From: Epiperipatus broadwayi
Taxonomy: Eukaryota; Onychophora; Udeonychophora; Euonychophora; Peripatidae
Direction of reading: 5' to 3'
NCBI GenBank assembly: GCA_028023455.1
Contig: JAQFVV010006200.1
Location: forward strand, 6,582,506 to 6,646,505
DNA length: 64,000 bases
In this document: positions 25,401 to 37,529 of the stretch, piece after piece
Layout of the letters: each line of letters starts with the position of its first letter
Position numbering within the stretch: position 1 is the stretch's first letter
Made by a program: the position numbers and the translations under genes
The notes under the pieces: generated by a model
Told to the model about the DNA's origin: nothing
The model's input: the letters and a program-made list of their open reading frames with translations, nothing else
Databases searched by the model: none

Positions 25401-26698
25401 TTAAATGAGTCAAAGCAAATTGTTTAATCTTTGCAATACACCAGATATAAATGGAAGGCTGATCCATGTGTTATTACTGTTATGGTCCAAGGACCTGGTG
25501 TTTATTGAGGAATAAAATTTTTTGAGAGATCTTATTAAGCAATTTTGATCATAACCTAGTCACAACTTTGATCCATTTAACATCAAACTAATTTGCACTG
25601 ATTGGAGAAAAAAATTTAAGGAGGAGCAGTTTATCACCAACATTGCAATAAATAAAAAAAAGATTCACGTGTTGCTTTATCGTAGAATATGTAAATTTTA
25701 GCAATTTAAATATCAATCACTTTTTATATTTGTTCTCTGCTTTCTCTCCCATACAAATTTGACTTGATTTAGTCCTTGTAATATTGTTAATCTTCCCATT
25801 GTAGCAAACTAGGTTCCATATTGAATTACAAAATAATAAAAAAAAGCAAAATTTATAGTTAACATTTAACTTATTTATCAAACAATTAGTATATATAAAG
25901 ATTCAGATTAATACTACTCTTATGCAAATGTCTAGTATGATAATTGAATATAGTGTCGAATATAGATTGATACAATCTAAGAAAGTCATGAAAACTTAAT
26001 TTATATTTGAAACTATATGTATATTAAATTCTCAGCCTGAAGTAGTACATTTGGCATCAAGATGCTAGGATCAAATGATAATGCTTGATTATAATTGGTA
26101 GTAATTTGAAATTATCTTAATTTATTTTAACATACAGTTATATCATAGCTTTTAATAAATCTTTTCATTAAGATGAAAATTATTTTATAATTTTTTTTGG
26201 ACAGAAATTTTTTTATCCAATTATTTTTTAAATCAGTTTATAAAAGTGATATCATTTTTATTTTTTTATTTTACAAATTTACTTTACCAACTTATTAGAT
26301 ATAAAATATCCAATAGTGTACATATTTTGAAAGATGCTTAAAAGTTAGTATAAATTTAGATGTATATGTGTATTTTTTTTTAATCACACTTTTATTCATA
26401 GATGTCAAGTGTATATATAATACACACACACACAGTTTCATGGTGCTATAATAGAATATTAGCTTATAATGGAGACAGTCTAGATTCGAATCCAGAGCAA
26501 GTAAATTTAAAGATTTTTCAATAAATTTAGGATTTTACCCTCAGAAAGTTTCACTTAGCTATTCTAAAAAGGTAAAACAATGATGGAAAAATAACCAAAG
26601 TTAGAGTATCTGGCAATTGTGAAATTTGATGAAAGGTGAGCTGATAGAGAAGTCTTCACTCTGTAGTGGGTTATTTTATCTTTACTATATATATATTA

Positions 26699-27276
26699 CA
26701 GGGCCTAAAAGAGAAAATGTGAGGCCCGGGGCAACTAATATTTTAGAGGCCCTTCAAAATTTAAAATAAGAACGTGGGGAGAGAGATAGAAGAAATGAGA
26801 GTTTTTACTTACTGGGCCAAAAGCAGGACTCTGGGAGCAGTTAGTTATGAGTCTAAAAGAAAAAGCAAGCAGTTCAGATTCAGATAGCACTTGGATAGGG
26901 TAGATTCACTCTAGCGCTATTAGTATCATAAAACACTGTTAATATAATAAAACACTGTTAGCATAGAACTGACTGACAGGGGGCTGAGACTATTAGTTCT
27001 ACTGGTCACCGAGTGCTGGTCACTTTCGTTGCAGAGTTGTCAAATTAGCACCTCATCCCTAAACTGGCTTATGTTTTCAATTCGTGGTATATTTGATTGG
27101 AAAAGTTTTTCTCAAATATTTTTTTGGAGAATTTAACTGTAAAATTAAGGCCATTCTACCAACCATGATATCTTTTTGCCATCTCCTATATTTTTTGCTT
27201 AACGTATTGAGTTGTCAAGTTGAGGCCCCTAATACTGCGAGGCCTCGGGCAGCTGCCTCTCCTCGGATTGGTCCTG
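26699..27276. mobile_element. Possible hAT-type remnant
   Basis: 578 bp with ends CAGGGCCTAAAAG and, on the complement, CAGGACCAATCCG. Subterminal GAGGCCCGGGGC and GAGGCCTCGGGC blocks lie in inverted orientation, as in many hAT elements. No 8 bp target duplication could be shown (TATATTA against TACATGAA). An internal frame (27084-27326) is not a transposase. Confidence 0.35.
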
Positions 27277-28786
27277 TACATGAATGTTTGTATAATATTA
27301 GTAAATGTAATAAAAGTACACTTTAATATTGTTTGCAAATTTAAACTTTAATACAAAATAAATTGACTGATGTCTTTTATTACATAACTTTCAACTATAA
27401 TATAGCCTTGTGAGGTATATTAAAGGGCTAAATACCTGTTTAACACATCACAATGTTAAAATTTTTACACAGTTAACTTCATATAATATTACAGCTTTAT
27501 CAGAAAAAGTGAGTACAACTGGTTCTCAAAATGCCTTGTAAATCAAGAATCTCATTAAAGAAATAAGTTATTATAATGATTTCCTAAGGGAAAAAAATTA
27601 ATTACTCTAGATTCAAAACATATAGTAAAAGATAAAAATCTGATTAAAAAAGGTAGCTTAAAATCGAAAAAAGTGATAATGAATAAACAATTTTCTAAAA
27701 ATATTACTAAAAAAAGTATTAGCTACCCTGTGTGTAAGCATAGTGTATAATAAAACATTTTAAGTCATATTTCTTTTTTTAAATTTATAGTTGCTATATA
27801 ATATTTTCTACATCGAATGAGATTAATATTCTGATGAAGTACAATTTGTTAAATCAAAATAAAGATTGCAAAAAAAAAAAAAGCCAACCATAATATATAT
27901 ACTTTTTAAATTTTCTTATGGCTACAATATTGTTTTTGTAATTATATATAATGAAACTTTGAATTTATTTTTTTTTGCCAATAATGTTTATACTCACAAT
28001 AATGCACTTTTGCCTGGGGGGAATTAAAATATCTAGAGGGTATGAAAATATTAATTATACTAGAAAAACAAAAAATTGTTTTTAAGATACTGCATATATT
28101 TTTCAATTTATTTTATTTTTATGCACTTTTAAGTTTTAATTCTGAACATAGTGAAAGTTTATTTTCAATTACATGCTAAATAAAATTTGTATTTTTGTGA
28201 AACCTATCTTTCCCAACAGTGTACCAGAAATTCTATTTGACTATGAGGGTATCGAATCAAAATTATGCAAATAAGTCATACATTCTATTGCTAATTGCAA
28301 TTTGTTATTGTATAACATCTAAATATTTTAATTACTTAATAAACAAATCTTATATGGTGGGAATTGCTTTGATGATATCAATTTCCTATGACATCAATAG
28401 TTTTACAAAATAGACATTTTTTTTACATTGCTACAATGAATGGTGGGTACAAAATTAAAATGATTGCTATGACAAATTCTTATTAAAGGCTTTTTATATG
28501 CAAAGTGCCAGATGGATTTCATTTTTAATTAAAGTGTAAATATGATAAAACACAATCAAATGAAAATAATTACACAATCATATATTGTAACAATTCTTAT
28601 CTTCCACTTGCTCAATTTGAGAAAATTTATTCCATGAGATATGTTAAAGTAGAAGGAAAACTGTCTGATTAGACTATAATGCTATCACATTAAAACAGCC
28701 TGAAATATGATGGGTCGAGTTGTGGATTTCATTCAAAACTGTGCAGAATATAATTTGATGTGCATGCATACAATATTTATATTAGC

Positions 28787-28910
28787 AAAAACAGGCAAAA
28801 CTCTCTATACATATTGCCACTCAATGCAAGCCAGAGTAATCGATGGGTTGCCTGTTTTAATAACAGTTATAAGCAAGCATAAAAAATGGTGATCATGTGA
28901 TGTTTATTGA
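28787..28910. repeat. FB family, minimal deletion copy
   Basis: The two ends only: AAACAGGCAAAACTCTCTAT through AGAGTAATCGATGG, then directly the inverted end TGTTTTAATAACAGTTATAA and GGTGATCATGTGATGTTTA. Confidence 0.6.
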
Positions 28911-29192
28911 CTTATATTAGCACTAACAATTACGAGATAATTCCATCCCTAAAATATAAGTAAGATAATACTAACATCAGACACTCAGAGAAAACTGAAA
29001 ATATTAAATACATACTACATGGATTTTCTGTGACAAGTATCTGTATAAATGATTTAAGTAATGCATAGATTATCTAGGTCAATAAACATATTTCAGATAT
29101 TTTAAATTAATAATAACAACTTTATTAACTATATAATATTTTGTAATTCAACTGTTATTAACTTTCTTCTTTTCTAAGGTAAAAGTAATGCT

Positions 29193-29362
29193 TGGTTGTT
29201 AATGAACACACAGGAAAAGTATTTTTTTTATTTTTAATATTCAGCTTTATCACTGCCTAGCATGTTTTCTAAATATTTACTGCCATGAATATGATATAGT
29301 AAACATATTGAAAGCATGCTTGGCAGTAATCAAGCTTTCTGTGAGGATGTTCATTAACAACC
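29193..29362. repeat. 170 bp foldback MITE with perfect 14 bp ends
   Basis: Begins GGTTGTTAATGAAC and ends with its exact complement. The arms extend inward with AGCTTTATCACTGCCTAGCATG against CATGCTTGGCAGTAATCAAGCT. The homologous right half recurs at 48010-48120. Confidence 0.65.
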
Positions 29363-30175
29363 TAGTATGATTATACCTCATTATCAAAATAAGAAAATTT
29401 AATTATAAAGCTTTATATAATTCCTTCCTTCTTATCAGTAAATTGTAATTATTCAAAACTTTGATAGCTATCCCTTCATAAAATAAAATTTACTTTATAC
29501 ACACTGTAGTTAAATATGTGTATCATACCTCAAGTTTAAGTTTTACTTGCAAAACAAGATAAAAAATATATACATTATTATCATAGTTGAAGGTCGTGTG
29601 AAAGTGAGTTTGAAACCCGCATACATTACAATTATATATATATATATGCAGGTTTAAGCCTGTATAGTGTATTAATTTACATAATTTATAAATGTAATGT
29701 GTGGATGTATATAGTGTGATAGAACTAAAGAGATAATTTTCAGGCATCAAACACATATATTATGTTGACTGAAATGGGGATTTTGATAGCTGATTGTAAA
29801 ATAAAATTTTATTGAAGATCAAGCATATCATGTTGATCAAACAAACCCAACATTTTTAGCCTTTTCATTTATGTTAACATATAAATTTGTAAAAACATAA
29901 TTTATCATAGGATTATTTCTATATTTTATATTGCTCAATAATATTCTTAATACTATTATGTTGATGTGGTGCATAGAAACTCTCTATTTTGCAAGTCAAG
30001 TCTAATGTGTATAAGTTAATATCAAAATATTATCTCTAATAAAATCTATTTAATTCAATAGTTTATTGGTTCCATTAATACACATAGATTCAATCAAATC
30101 CATGTTTCTGTTAGCTTTTTAATTAGATAATGTACATTTCCTTTTTTAACCCGACCTGCTATGTGGCCGCTAGAG

Positions 30176-31117
30176 GCGCTGTTTCTGTGTTTTCACACAG
30201 AATATACAAGGTAGGGGCCTCGAAAGCAGACGACGCTTATTTCTGCCGCTAGGTGGCGCTGTTCACCATGCGTACGCACAGGAACCTTCCACAAGCTAGC
30301 TGGCGGCTTACATCGTCTGCTACCAAGAACCTAGGTGGCGCTGATTGCCGTAAACACATCTAGCTTATGTGTCGTCTGCTATCAGAAACTACGATTCTAG
30401 CCCACTATGCGGCGCTGTTTCTCCACGTTACACACGGTAAAAACAGCACCCTCTAAATGCCTCATTGCTAACGTTTATGAACATAGTACTTAAAACATTC
30501 AGGGCCTATAATGTACAGGGGTGAAAAATTTATAAAGTCATAACTATTTAAATATACGGTCAAACGTAATAATTTTACATTCTATTTCACCATTTCATGA
30601 ATCGATGTATTTTTAAAGTATGACTTTGTAAAAAGCGATCTGTTTTTTTAATTATTTACTCTAAAAGTGGGGTTTAAAAATACATCGATTCATGAAATGG
30701 TGAAATAGAATGTAAAATTATTACGTTTGACTGTATATTTAAATAGTTATGACTTTATAAATTTTTCACCCCTGTACATTATAAGCCCTGAATGTTTTAA
30801 GTACTATGTTCATAAACGTTAGCAATGAGGCATTTAGAGGGTGCTGTTTTTACCGTGTGTAACGTGGAGAAACAGCGCCGCGTAGTGGGCTAGAATCTTG
30901 GTAGTTTCTGATAGCAGACGACACATAAGCTAGATGTGTTTACGGCAATCAGCGCCACCTAGGTTCTTGGTAGCAGACGATGTAAGCCGCCAGCTAGCTT
31001 GTGGAAGGTTCCTGTGCGTACGCATGGTGAACAGCGCCACCTAGCTGCAGAAATAAGCGTCGTCTGCTTTCGAGGCCCCTACCCTGTATATTCTGTGTGA
31101 AAACACAGAAACAGCGC
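30176..31117. repeat. Near-perfect palindrome, 442/445 bp arms, 55 bp spacer
   Basis: The left arm 30176-30617 and right arm 30673-31117 are almost exact complements, with only scattered differences (for example ACTATGCGGCG against ACTACGCGGCG). Each arm has a GC-rich outer half with four copies of a GGCGCTG module (left arm near 30175, 30255, 30337, 30411), alternating with CGTCTGCTA/CAGACGACG boxes, and an AT-rich inner half. The left side continues 25 bp past the arm (CTGCTATGTGGCCGCTAGAG), similar to 58947-58970, so the right arm looks truncated. Probably a foldback transposon or an inverted duplication of one. No ORF of note. Confidence 0.8.
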
Positions 31118-31830
31118 ATTTAGTAAACTGGATCTTATAACTTAATTTTAGCATGACTATTCTTAATATTATTCTTTCTCAATTTATATAATATAAATAA
31201 TATTATATTTAAAAAATTCATATTCAAAATTTATTATTTTATAAATTTTAAAAGCATAAATCACCATTTTGGTTTTTTTAAAAAAAGTTTTATTTGAGAT
31301 ATACTTTCTCTGAAATAAACTATTAATAATCTTTGTCCATTGTAAAATATATATACTGTATATAAAAAACATTTGTACTTGCCTATAAGATCTGCTGGTC
31401 ATATCAATGTCAACAAAACGAATTTAACAAAATAAAAATAAAATGTGAGTAAGCTATATCAGTTAATTTTTTTTAATACTATTATAAGAAGTTTTTCATT
31501 TCCTTACAATTCTTTTACCTTGTTAACTGGATTTTGAAGATGCACAACAAGCCCTTAAGTATTTTATTTGATGGATATTTCCTTCATAATAGTAATTTAC
31601 TTATGGCATCCTCTGGGAATTTCCTTGAGATTTTACTTGACTTCTAAAAATAAATTTGGAAAAATAATTTTGTTTAGTGAGCTGATTTCTTCCATAGCTT
31701 TTGTTCAGCAATTCAGATCTCCTTAAACAAGTGTATATTTTATAGTGAATAATAAAACTTTCGGTGGTTATTAAAGCAAATTATCTTGATGCGATCCATA
31801 GTTTACTGACTATAAATTTAATGGATATAT

Positions 31831-32019
31831 CACATGATCACCATCTTTTATACTAGCAAAGCTCCTCACTGACGAAGGCCACAAGCCAGAAACTAGTCTG
31901 GGGATATTGGATGAGTAGGCATTAGATAGAGATTTTATGCACAAGCCTTCTGGCATCCATTGATTACTCTGATTGGCACAGGGTGGCACTACTGTATGGA
32001 GAGTTTTGCCTTGTTTTAA
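31831..32019 (-). repeat. FB family, half copy
   Basis: Starts with CATGATCACCATCTTTTAT and jumps to GCTCCTCACTGACGAAGGCC, then follows the family to CTGTATGGAGAGTTTTGCC. Confidence 0.65.
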
Positions 32020-32656
32020 TGGATATACTTAATTTGAATCTCATTATATGAAAAAAAAGAAAGCAGGCATAGATTTTTCATTTTGAAAAAGGATAGCTGA
32101 TAATTTAGCTAGCTATCTTCTGGGTGATAATTATCTTCTCTAGAGAAATATATATAAGAGTTAATATTGCACACTTTTGAGAAAAATTCTAATATATTTT
32201 AACTTTAAATATTACAGTTTTAATAATATGCATTTCTTTTGGTGCGTTATTTTAATCAACTTTTTTTTTTTTTAAATCTCAAGAAAAGAAAATTAGTTTT
32301 AAACACTAATGTGATCCAACTAAACATTCATTTTTAAAATCTAACAAAAAAAAATAAAATAAATAGTAACAATAAATTAAAATTTTTAATATTTTATTCA
32401 ATAACTGCTTTACTTTAAAATTTATTTTTATATGTATCATTATTAGTACATAAGATTTTAAATTAAAACTTAATTTAAATACAAGGGCATACATATTTTT
32501 ATAGTGGAAAATTAACAATTGAGAATATATGCATTATATTATCATCAATAATGGAAATTTAATTCGTTATCTTGCTTTTTCATACATTTAAATAAATCAC
32601 ACAATATAAAATATCTTTATATAACAGCAATGATTGTGTATATATATAATAATATA

Positions 32657-32936
32657 GTACAGAAAAGCTGTTTTCGGCATTTTTTTTTGCCTGTTTCAAT
32701 GTGATAGATCTATTTTAAAAATTCAATTTACATTGCATAGATAGCAACATCTAATTTAATTGATAATTGACTAATGAAAAATAAATGGAAAATTATATAG
32801 TATCATTTATAAAGATTTTTATTTTTGTAAATACTGTATTTTATTATTGGTTCTAGTTAATTTTATATATAAAAAAGATCTATCACATTGAAGCAGGCAA
32901 AAAAAATAATTCTTGCCAAATAAAGCTTTTCTGTAT
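32657..32936. repeat. 280 bp MITE with long inverted ends
   Basis: The left end (ACAGAAAAGCT ... GCCTGTTTCAATGTGATAGATCT) and the right end (AGATCTATCACATTGAAGCAGGC ... AGCTTTTCTGT) are complementary over about 55-60 bp. The centre is AT-rich. Confidence 0.6.
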
Positions 32937-33820
32937 TGTTTTTATTATATGTATACAATTATTGCTATTATATTGTGAATTTATTTAAATGCATTATATT
33001 TAAATTTTAAGGTTTATTATGTGATCCTAAGATCTTCCTGTTTAATTTCAATAACATTTATTTTCACATTTAAATACTTAACTTAGCTGTATTTAACCAT
33101 TTAAAATTATAATTATTGATATTAGTATATTTAAGCTTCTTTTCCCATTTAATGAATTTCATGTATGATGTCCTATATTAATTAAACTATTGTTAGCAGC
33201 ATGAAAACATTCTGATGTGAACATGTTTAAACTTTCAGTATATCTTATGAGGTTAGTTTGCAATTGACATTATGTACTATGAAGGCCAGTCTATCAATTT
33301 TATATTAGATAACTATTAATAATATTAAAAATTGTAATAGATAGTTAAAAAAAGCACTTTTGTGCATATATTGTCAACTAATCAAATGCTTGTAAATCAT
33401 ATCAACTTTTATATAAAGGAATTGAACCAAATAATAAAAATAGTGGTGATACCTTTAATAATATATTTTTTTTCATGTTACTTCAAATGATAGTTAATTT
33501 GTAATATTTAAAAAGTCAATGGAAAAAAAAATCCATCCACACTATTAATACTTAAGTTACACATTTAATTTTATGTACTTTCTAACGAGATCTCAAATAT
33601 GGAGCTGCAACTTTTAGTTTTTGAATTAAGAATTTTTCTGAATATTTACATGAATTTTTTTTTTTATAGATAGAAACAAATGGACAGAGATTTTAAAGAG
33701 AATTCAGGATTATTAAAATAAATTTTTAGATGGACTGAAGATCACATACAATTTTAAATATTATATTTTTACATTATATTAAAACATCATTTCAATGCAA
33801 ACTACTTTTAATTATATATA

Positions 33821-35001
33821 CACCTGGGTCTCGTTTTATGTGATAGATAGGTTCCTCAGAAAACACGCGCAAACGAAATCGCGCAAAAATAGACATAACT
33901 TACCTTGAAAAAGGGGGGATACGGACTGTGATTTTTCAAAACTTGTGTAAAAGCAAAGCACCAACGTAAAATTTACTTTAAAATTCGCGCAAAAAAAAAA
34001 AATAAGGAAATAAAATATGACTAATAAAAAATTTCAAATTTGAAAAAAATTGATACAAGACAAACTTTTTTTAACTATAATATTTAATTTTATTCAAAAT
34101 AATATATTTTTATGCATAATTTACAGTACAGTAATTTACATTTTTTTATACACGTTTTAATTATTATCGCTATTTGCTGATAAACAGTTTCGTTTGCAAA
34201 CTGGTAAAAAATAGATTCTTCACAAGAGGAAATACAACTAGCGCCAAGTTCACTCTCATATTGTGTTAATGGTTTTCTGTTGACAACGTAATTAGTAATT
34301 AATCTTTGAGACGATGATTTTATTAATTGTTTATGAACTTAGACTTATGATAATAAAAAGACATTTATTCACCACTGCTGGGAAAAATTTAATTAAAACT
34401 AACAACTAAAAATTAAATTCTTATTTTTGTCTTTAATTTTTTAATTTTCAATTCCGTTTAAAAATCAAATTTTGTTTTACATCACATTAATTTCAAGTCA
34501 CCGTAAGTAATTTTTAAATTGTTAATTACAATTAAAAATCAGATTTTAATTTTTAATTGTCAAATTTAATTGTGCCCACTGCTATTACTCACCTTTTAAA
34601 AATAAACTTATGGACACTAAATGATTAATAATTGATTATGTTCTTTTTTAAAAAGCAAAAACAGAATGTGATTTAAAATGCAAAATTAACACGCACAATG
34701 TTTGAACAAATTTACATTATAATCTTGTAAAATTTAATGTGTGTATACATAAAATGTGGAAATCATGATTTTAATTTCATTATTGCATAAAATCTTACTA
34801 TTATAAAGCACTGAAAATATTGAAATTACTAAGATGAAAGTCGAATTCCAATAATGTGCTATTACTTTCAATATAATGTAAGTGCGCGAAATTTATTATT
34901 TAAAGTAATATCGCATTATCGGAGTTCGACATCCGGTGAAACATGAATCACGTAACTTCAAAATCGTGTTAAATAAGTCCGCGTAAAAAAAGACCCAGGT
35001 G
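33821..35001. mobile_element. Tigger/pogo-like non-autonomous DNA element
   Basis: 1181 bp with inverted ends CACCTGGGTCTCGTTTTA and, on the complement, CACCTGGGTCTTTTTTTA, flanked by TA on both sides. Subterminal sequence (GGTTCCTCAGAAAACACGCG, AACGAAATCGCGCAAAA) is typical of Tigger-like Tc1/mariner elements. No transposase frame. The flanks are TA-rich, so the TA target site is expected but weakly informative. Confidence 0.6.
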
Positions 35002-35994
35002 TATATATATTTGTCTTATCATTTTTATTATATTTTTAAATATTATGTGCTAAAAGAAATTGACCAAATATATATATATACACAATATGTTTATTCATAC
35101 AATTTTTATATGTATGTATATACGTACGAGCATGTGAATAAATACGATCCATTCCAATTAAGTATTTTGTTTTTCCATCTTTATAATTGTCATTATTAAA
35201 ATAAAACTTTGATTACAAATTATTACTAATTAATGTTACTTTGTTAGAAAAGAAAGCTATCTAAACAACTGCATGAATTACAACACTATCATTTTGAAAA
35301 AGGAAAATGTGAGGTTTTTCTAGACATCGTATTTGCAGCATAAGATGAATTTGGTTCTCCAAAATGTTTAAAACATTTTCTGCTATATGTATCTATGCAG
35401 AGTAATTATTTGAATAAAAGCTAAAAAAATGATATTTCTTTGACCAACAGATACAAATCTTACCCTTGGGGTAAAAAAATATAACTGGTAAATTAGTCCA
35501 ACCATATGACTTGCTTTCAGCATCCATTGTTTAGTTCTGATGGCCATGACCCAAACTAGCAATTCACATGAGAAAATGGCTATTTTGAAATATCAACTCG
35601 AACATTAGTGTTCTACTTGAAATTCAATACATAGAAATTTCTAGACCTATACTGATCTTCAGTTATTAATAAGCATTGGTTCTAGATTTCAATCTCTCAT
35701 CTTAATAAATGCAGTCATTATTCTCAAGACTATCCATCTTAAAAAATTAAATAGTTCAATATTTCTTCAACAATCTTATATATGTGACATTAACTTGTTG
35801 AAAGAAACTTAACTTTTTGGAATTCTATCTCTAAAAATTAAAGTTAGTACAATTAAGTCTTCTATTTGTTTTGATCAACTCCATTATATAAATAAAATAA
35901 AATAAGCAAAATTAATTTAGTTATTGGTTTAAATGGATTTTTTTATTTATAAACATTACAATTTACTATTGAAAAGACTAATTATTAAACTTAC

Positions 35995-36099
35995 TATGGG
36001 ATTCACTAACAAGTTTTCGAGTAATAGGTTTATGAAGGCTGGTATCCCACTTTAATTCATGCAGAAGGACAGGATTATCTATCTTGATTTCACATGGTT
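35995..36099 (-). CDS. NUP96: Nup96 internal exon 2 of 7
   Basis: This exon is 9.4 kb downstream of the previous one on the minus strand. Only the frame that takes two bases to complete the previous split codon is open; the other two frames have early stops. It encodes 34 whole codons, includes NPVLLHELKWDTSLHKPITR, and ends in phase 1 before a GTAAGTTT donor. The acceptor is TATTTTAG in front of AACCATG. In vertebrate Nup96 this part is the poorly conserved linker between the GWG motif and the helical core, so the assignment depends on the phase chain and on the combined length: about 131 residues from GWG to LCE, against about 133 in human. Confidence 0.75.
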
Positions 36100-36329
36100 C
36101 TAAAACATATTTAACACATAATGTGTATTTCAAACAGCATAAAAGTTTACATTCTAGTTTTAATAAAAATTCAATATAAGAACCAGAAATAATTTGAATT
36201 AAGTAATAAGAAAATAGAGTTTATAAAAAATTAAAATAAAGATTTAATACTAAAGTAACTGAAATGTTAAAGAAAAAAATATCTACTGTAAAAAAACTCT
36301 TCATGGTACATGGTGGAGATGGATGTATA

Positions 36330-36545
36330 TTTTCATCTACTACCAATACATTATAGAAGTCTCCAAATTCAATCCAGTTTTTTTGATCCACGGCTTCTAC
36401 TTTCTACATTAATCTATCAAATTTCTTTATCTCATCTATCCATTTCACGTGATTTTTTCTAAGTCTCTTAATCCTATTTAAAATTTCAGCTGCCCATCTG
36501 TTATTATCTCTTTTATTAACATGTACAGCCACTCCAGTACAGTGT
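36330..36545 (-). pseudogene. RTE-type reverse transcriptase, C-terminal fragment
   Basis: On the minus strand the frame reads RDNNRWAAEI and then RIKRLRKNHVKWIDEIKKF. This corresponds to the RR.DNRW...I and W.DDI/DEI segments at the C-terminus of RTE/BovB endonuclease-reverse transcriptases. It is short, with a stop soon after, and no upstream domain. Confidence 0.5.
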
Positions 36546-36689
36546 CTTAATTTTTTCAGTGATTAGTTATTGTATTAATAGCAGAATCCATAGTTTTGTA
36601 TAATGGCATTGCAAGATAAAACTATGATATACAATAGAGCCGTGAATTGCGCTACACAACTTCAATTATACACTATTCAAAGAAAAATG

Positions 36690-36985
36690 TAAATACAATT
36701 TATTCACTGTACATTAAACACTTTTTAACAAAAATGTTTTATTGTACATATATGCATACACAATCTTATGTTTTGACTGTCCTGCAGTCTTCTTCAGAGC
36801 TATGATATAATGAACAAAATAAAATAGAATACATAATTGTATAAATAATACTATAAAAAATGTAAACAATAAAAAAACATAAAAATATAACAAAGCAATA
36901 AAACTGAAATAATTATAATGAAACCCAAATAAAATTATCCAGTTAATATAAAATAAAATATACAATATAAATATAAAATGAATTA
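36690..36985 (-). repeat. Dispersed retroelement end, copy 1
   Basis: The inverted homologue of 40185-40480, with shared blocks TGTACAATAAAACATTTTTG, AGACTGCAGGACAGTC and CTCTGAAGAAG. The CTGAAGA...GACTGCAGGACAGTC...AAAA core resembles a hammerhead ribozyme (see findings). Confidence 0.5.
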
Positions 36986-37150
36986 TAAATATGTGACTTT
37001 TTTCGCCTGCGTTAGTGAAGCTATAATTATACTTAAAATAATGTGTAATAGATCAGCTTAGTGCTTTCGAGATTTAATGTTCGAATCTCATACTCATAGC
37101 TTTGTGAATATAAATTATACATGTGTATTCCTGACTGTAGATATATATAC

Positions 37151-37519
37151 TCATGAACAACTATTAATTTAAATATATTATTCATTTTTATTCATTTTAA
37201 TAATCTCCTAATTACTTCTATTTCTTATAAACTTAAAGTTTAGTTTTATTAGCTCCACCTTAATAAAATACTTAATAATTTTATTTTCATATAATTCTCA
37301 ATTCAACCTTAATTCATTTACTAATATTCTTTTTAATTTTTAAATCATATAAATGAATTAAGGTTGGACTGAGAATTATATGAAAATAAAATTATTAAAT
37401 ATTTTATTAAGGTGAAGCTAATAAAACTAAACTTTAAGTTTATAATGAATAGAACTAATTAGGAGATTATTAAAACTATTAAAAATGAATAATATATTTA
37501 AATCAATAGTTGTTCATGA
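37151..37519. repeat. 369 bp palindromic foldback element
   Basis: Arms 37151-37320 and 37350-37519 are complementary (TCATGAACAACTATT at the outside; AACCTTAATTCATTTA at the inside) with a few indels and a 29 bp spacer. It is entirely AT-rich. Confidence 0.7.
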
Positions 37520-37529
37520 ATATGTATAT

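Larger units (their letters stand above)
22890..35994. other. Nup96 intron 2 (13.1 kb)
   Basis: Largest visible Nup96 intron. It hosts foldback repeats (24880, 28787, 31831), a possible hAT remnant, a 170 bp foldback, the large palindrome 30176-31117, a 280 bp MITE and the Tigger-like element. No additional exon is required by the reading phase. Confidence 0.55.

Noticed and set aside
26440-26505. tRNA-like B-box (GATTCGAATCCAG)
   Set aside because: No matching A-box, acceptor stem or anticodon arm could be assembled. The same applies to GTTCGAATCTC at 37080.
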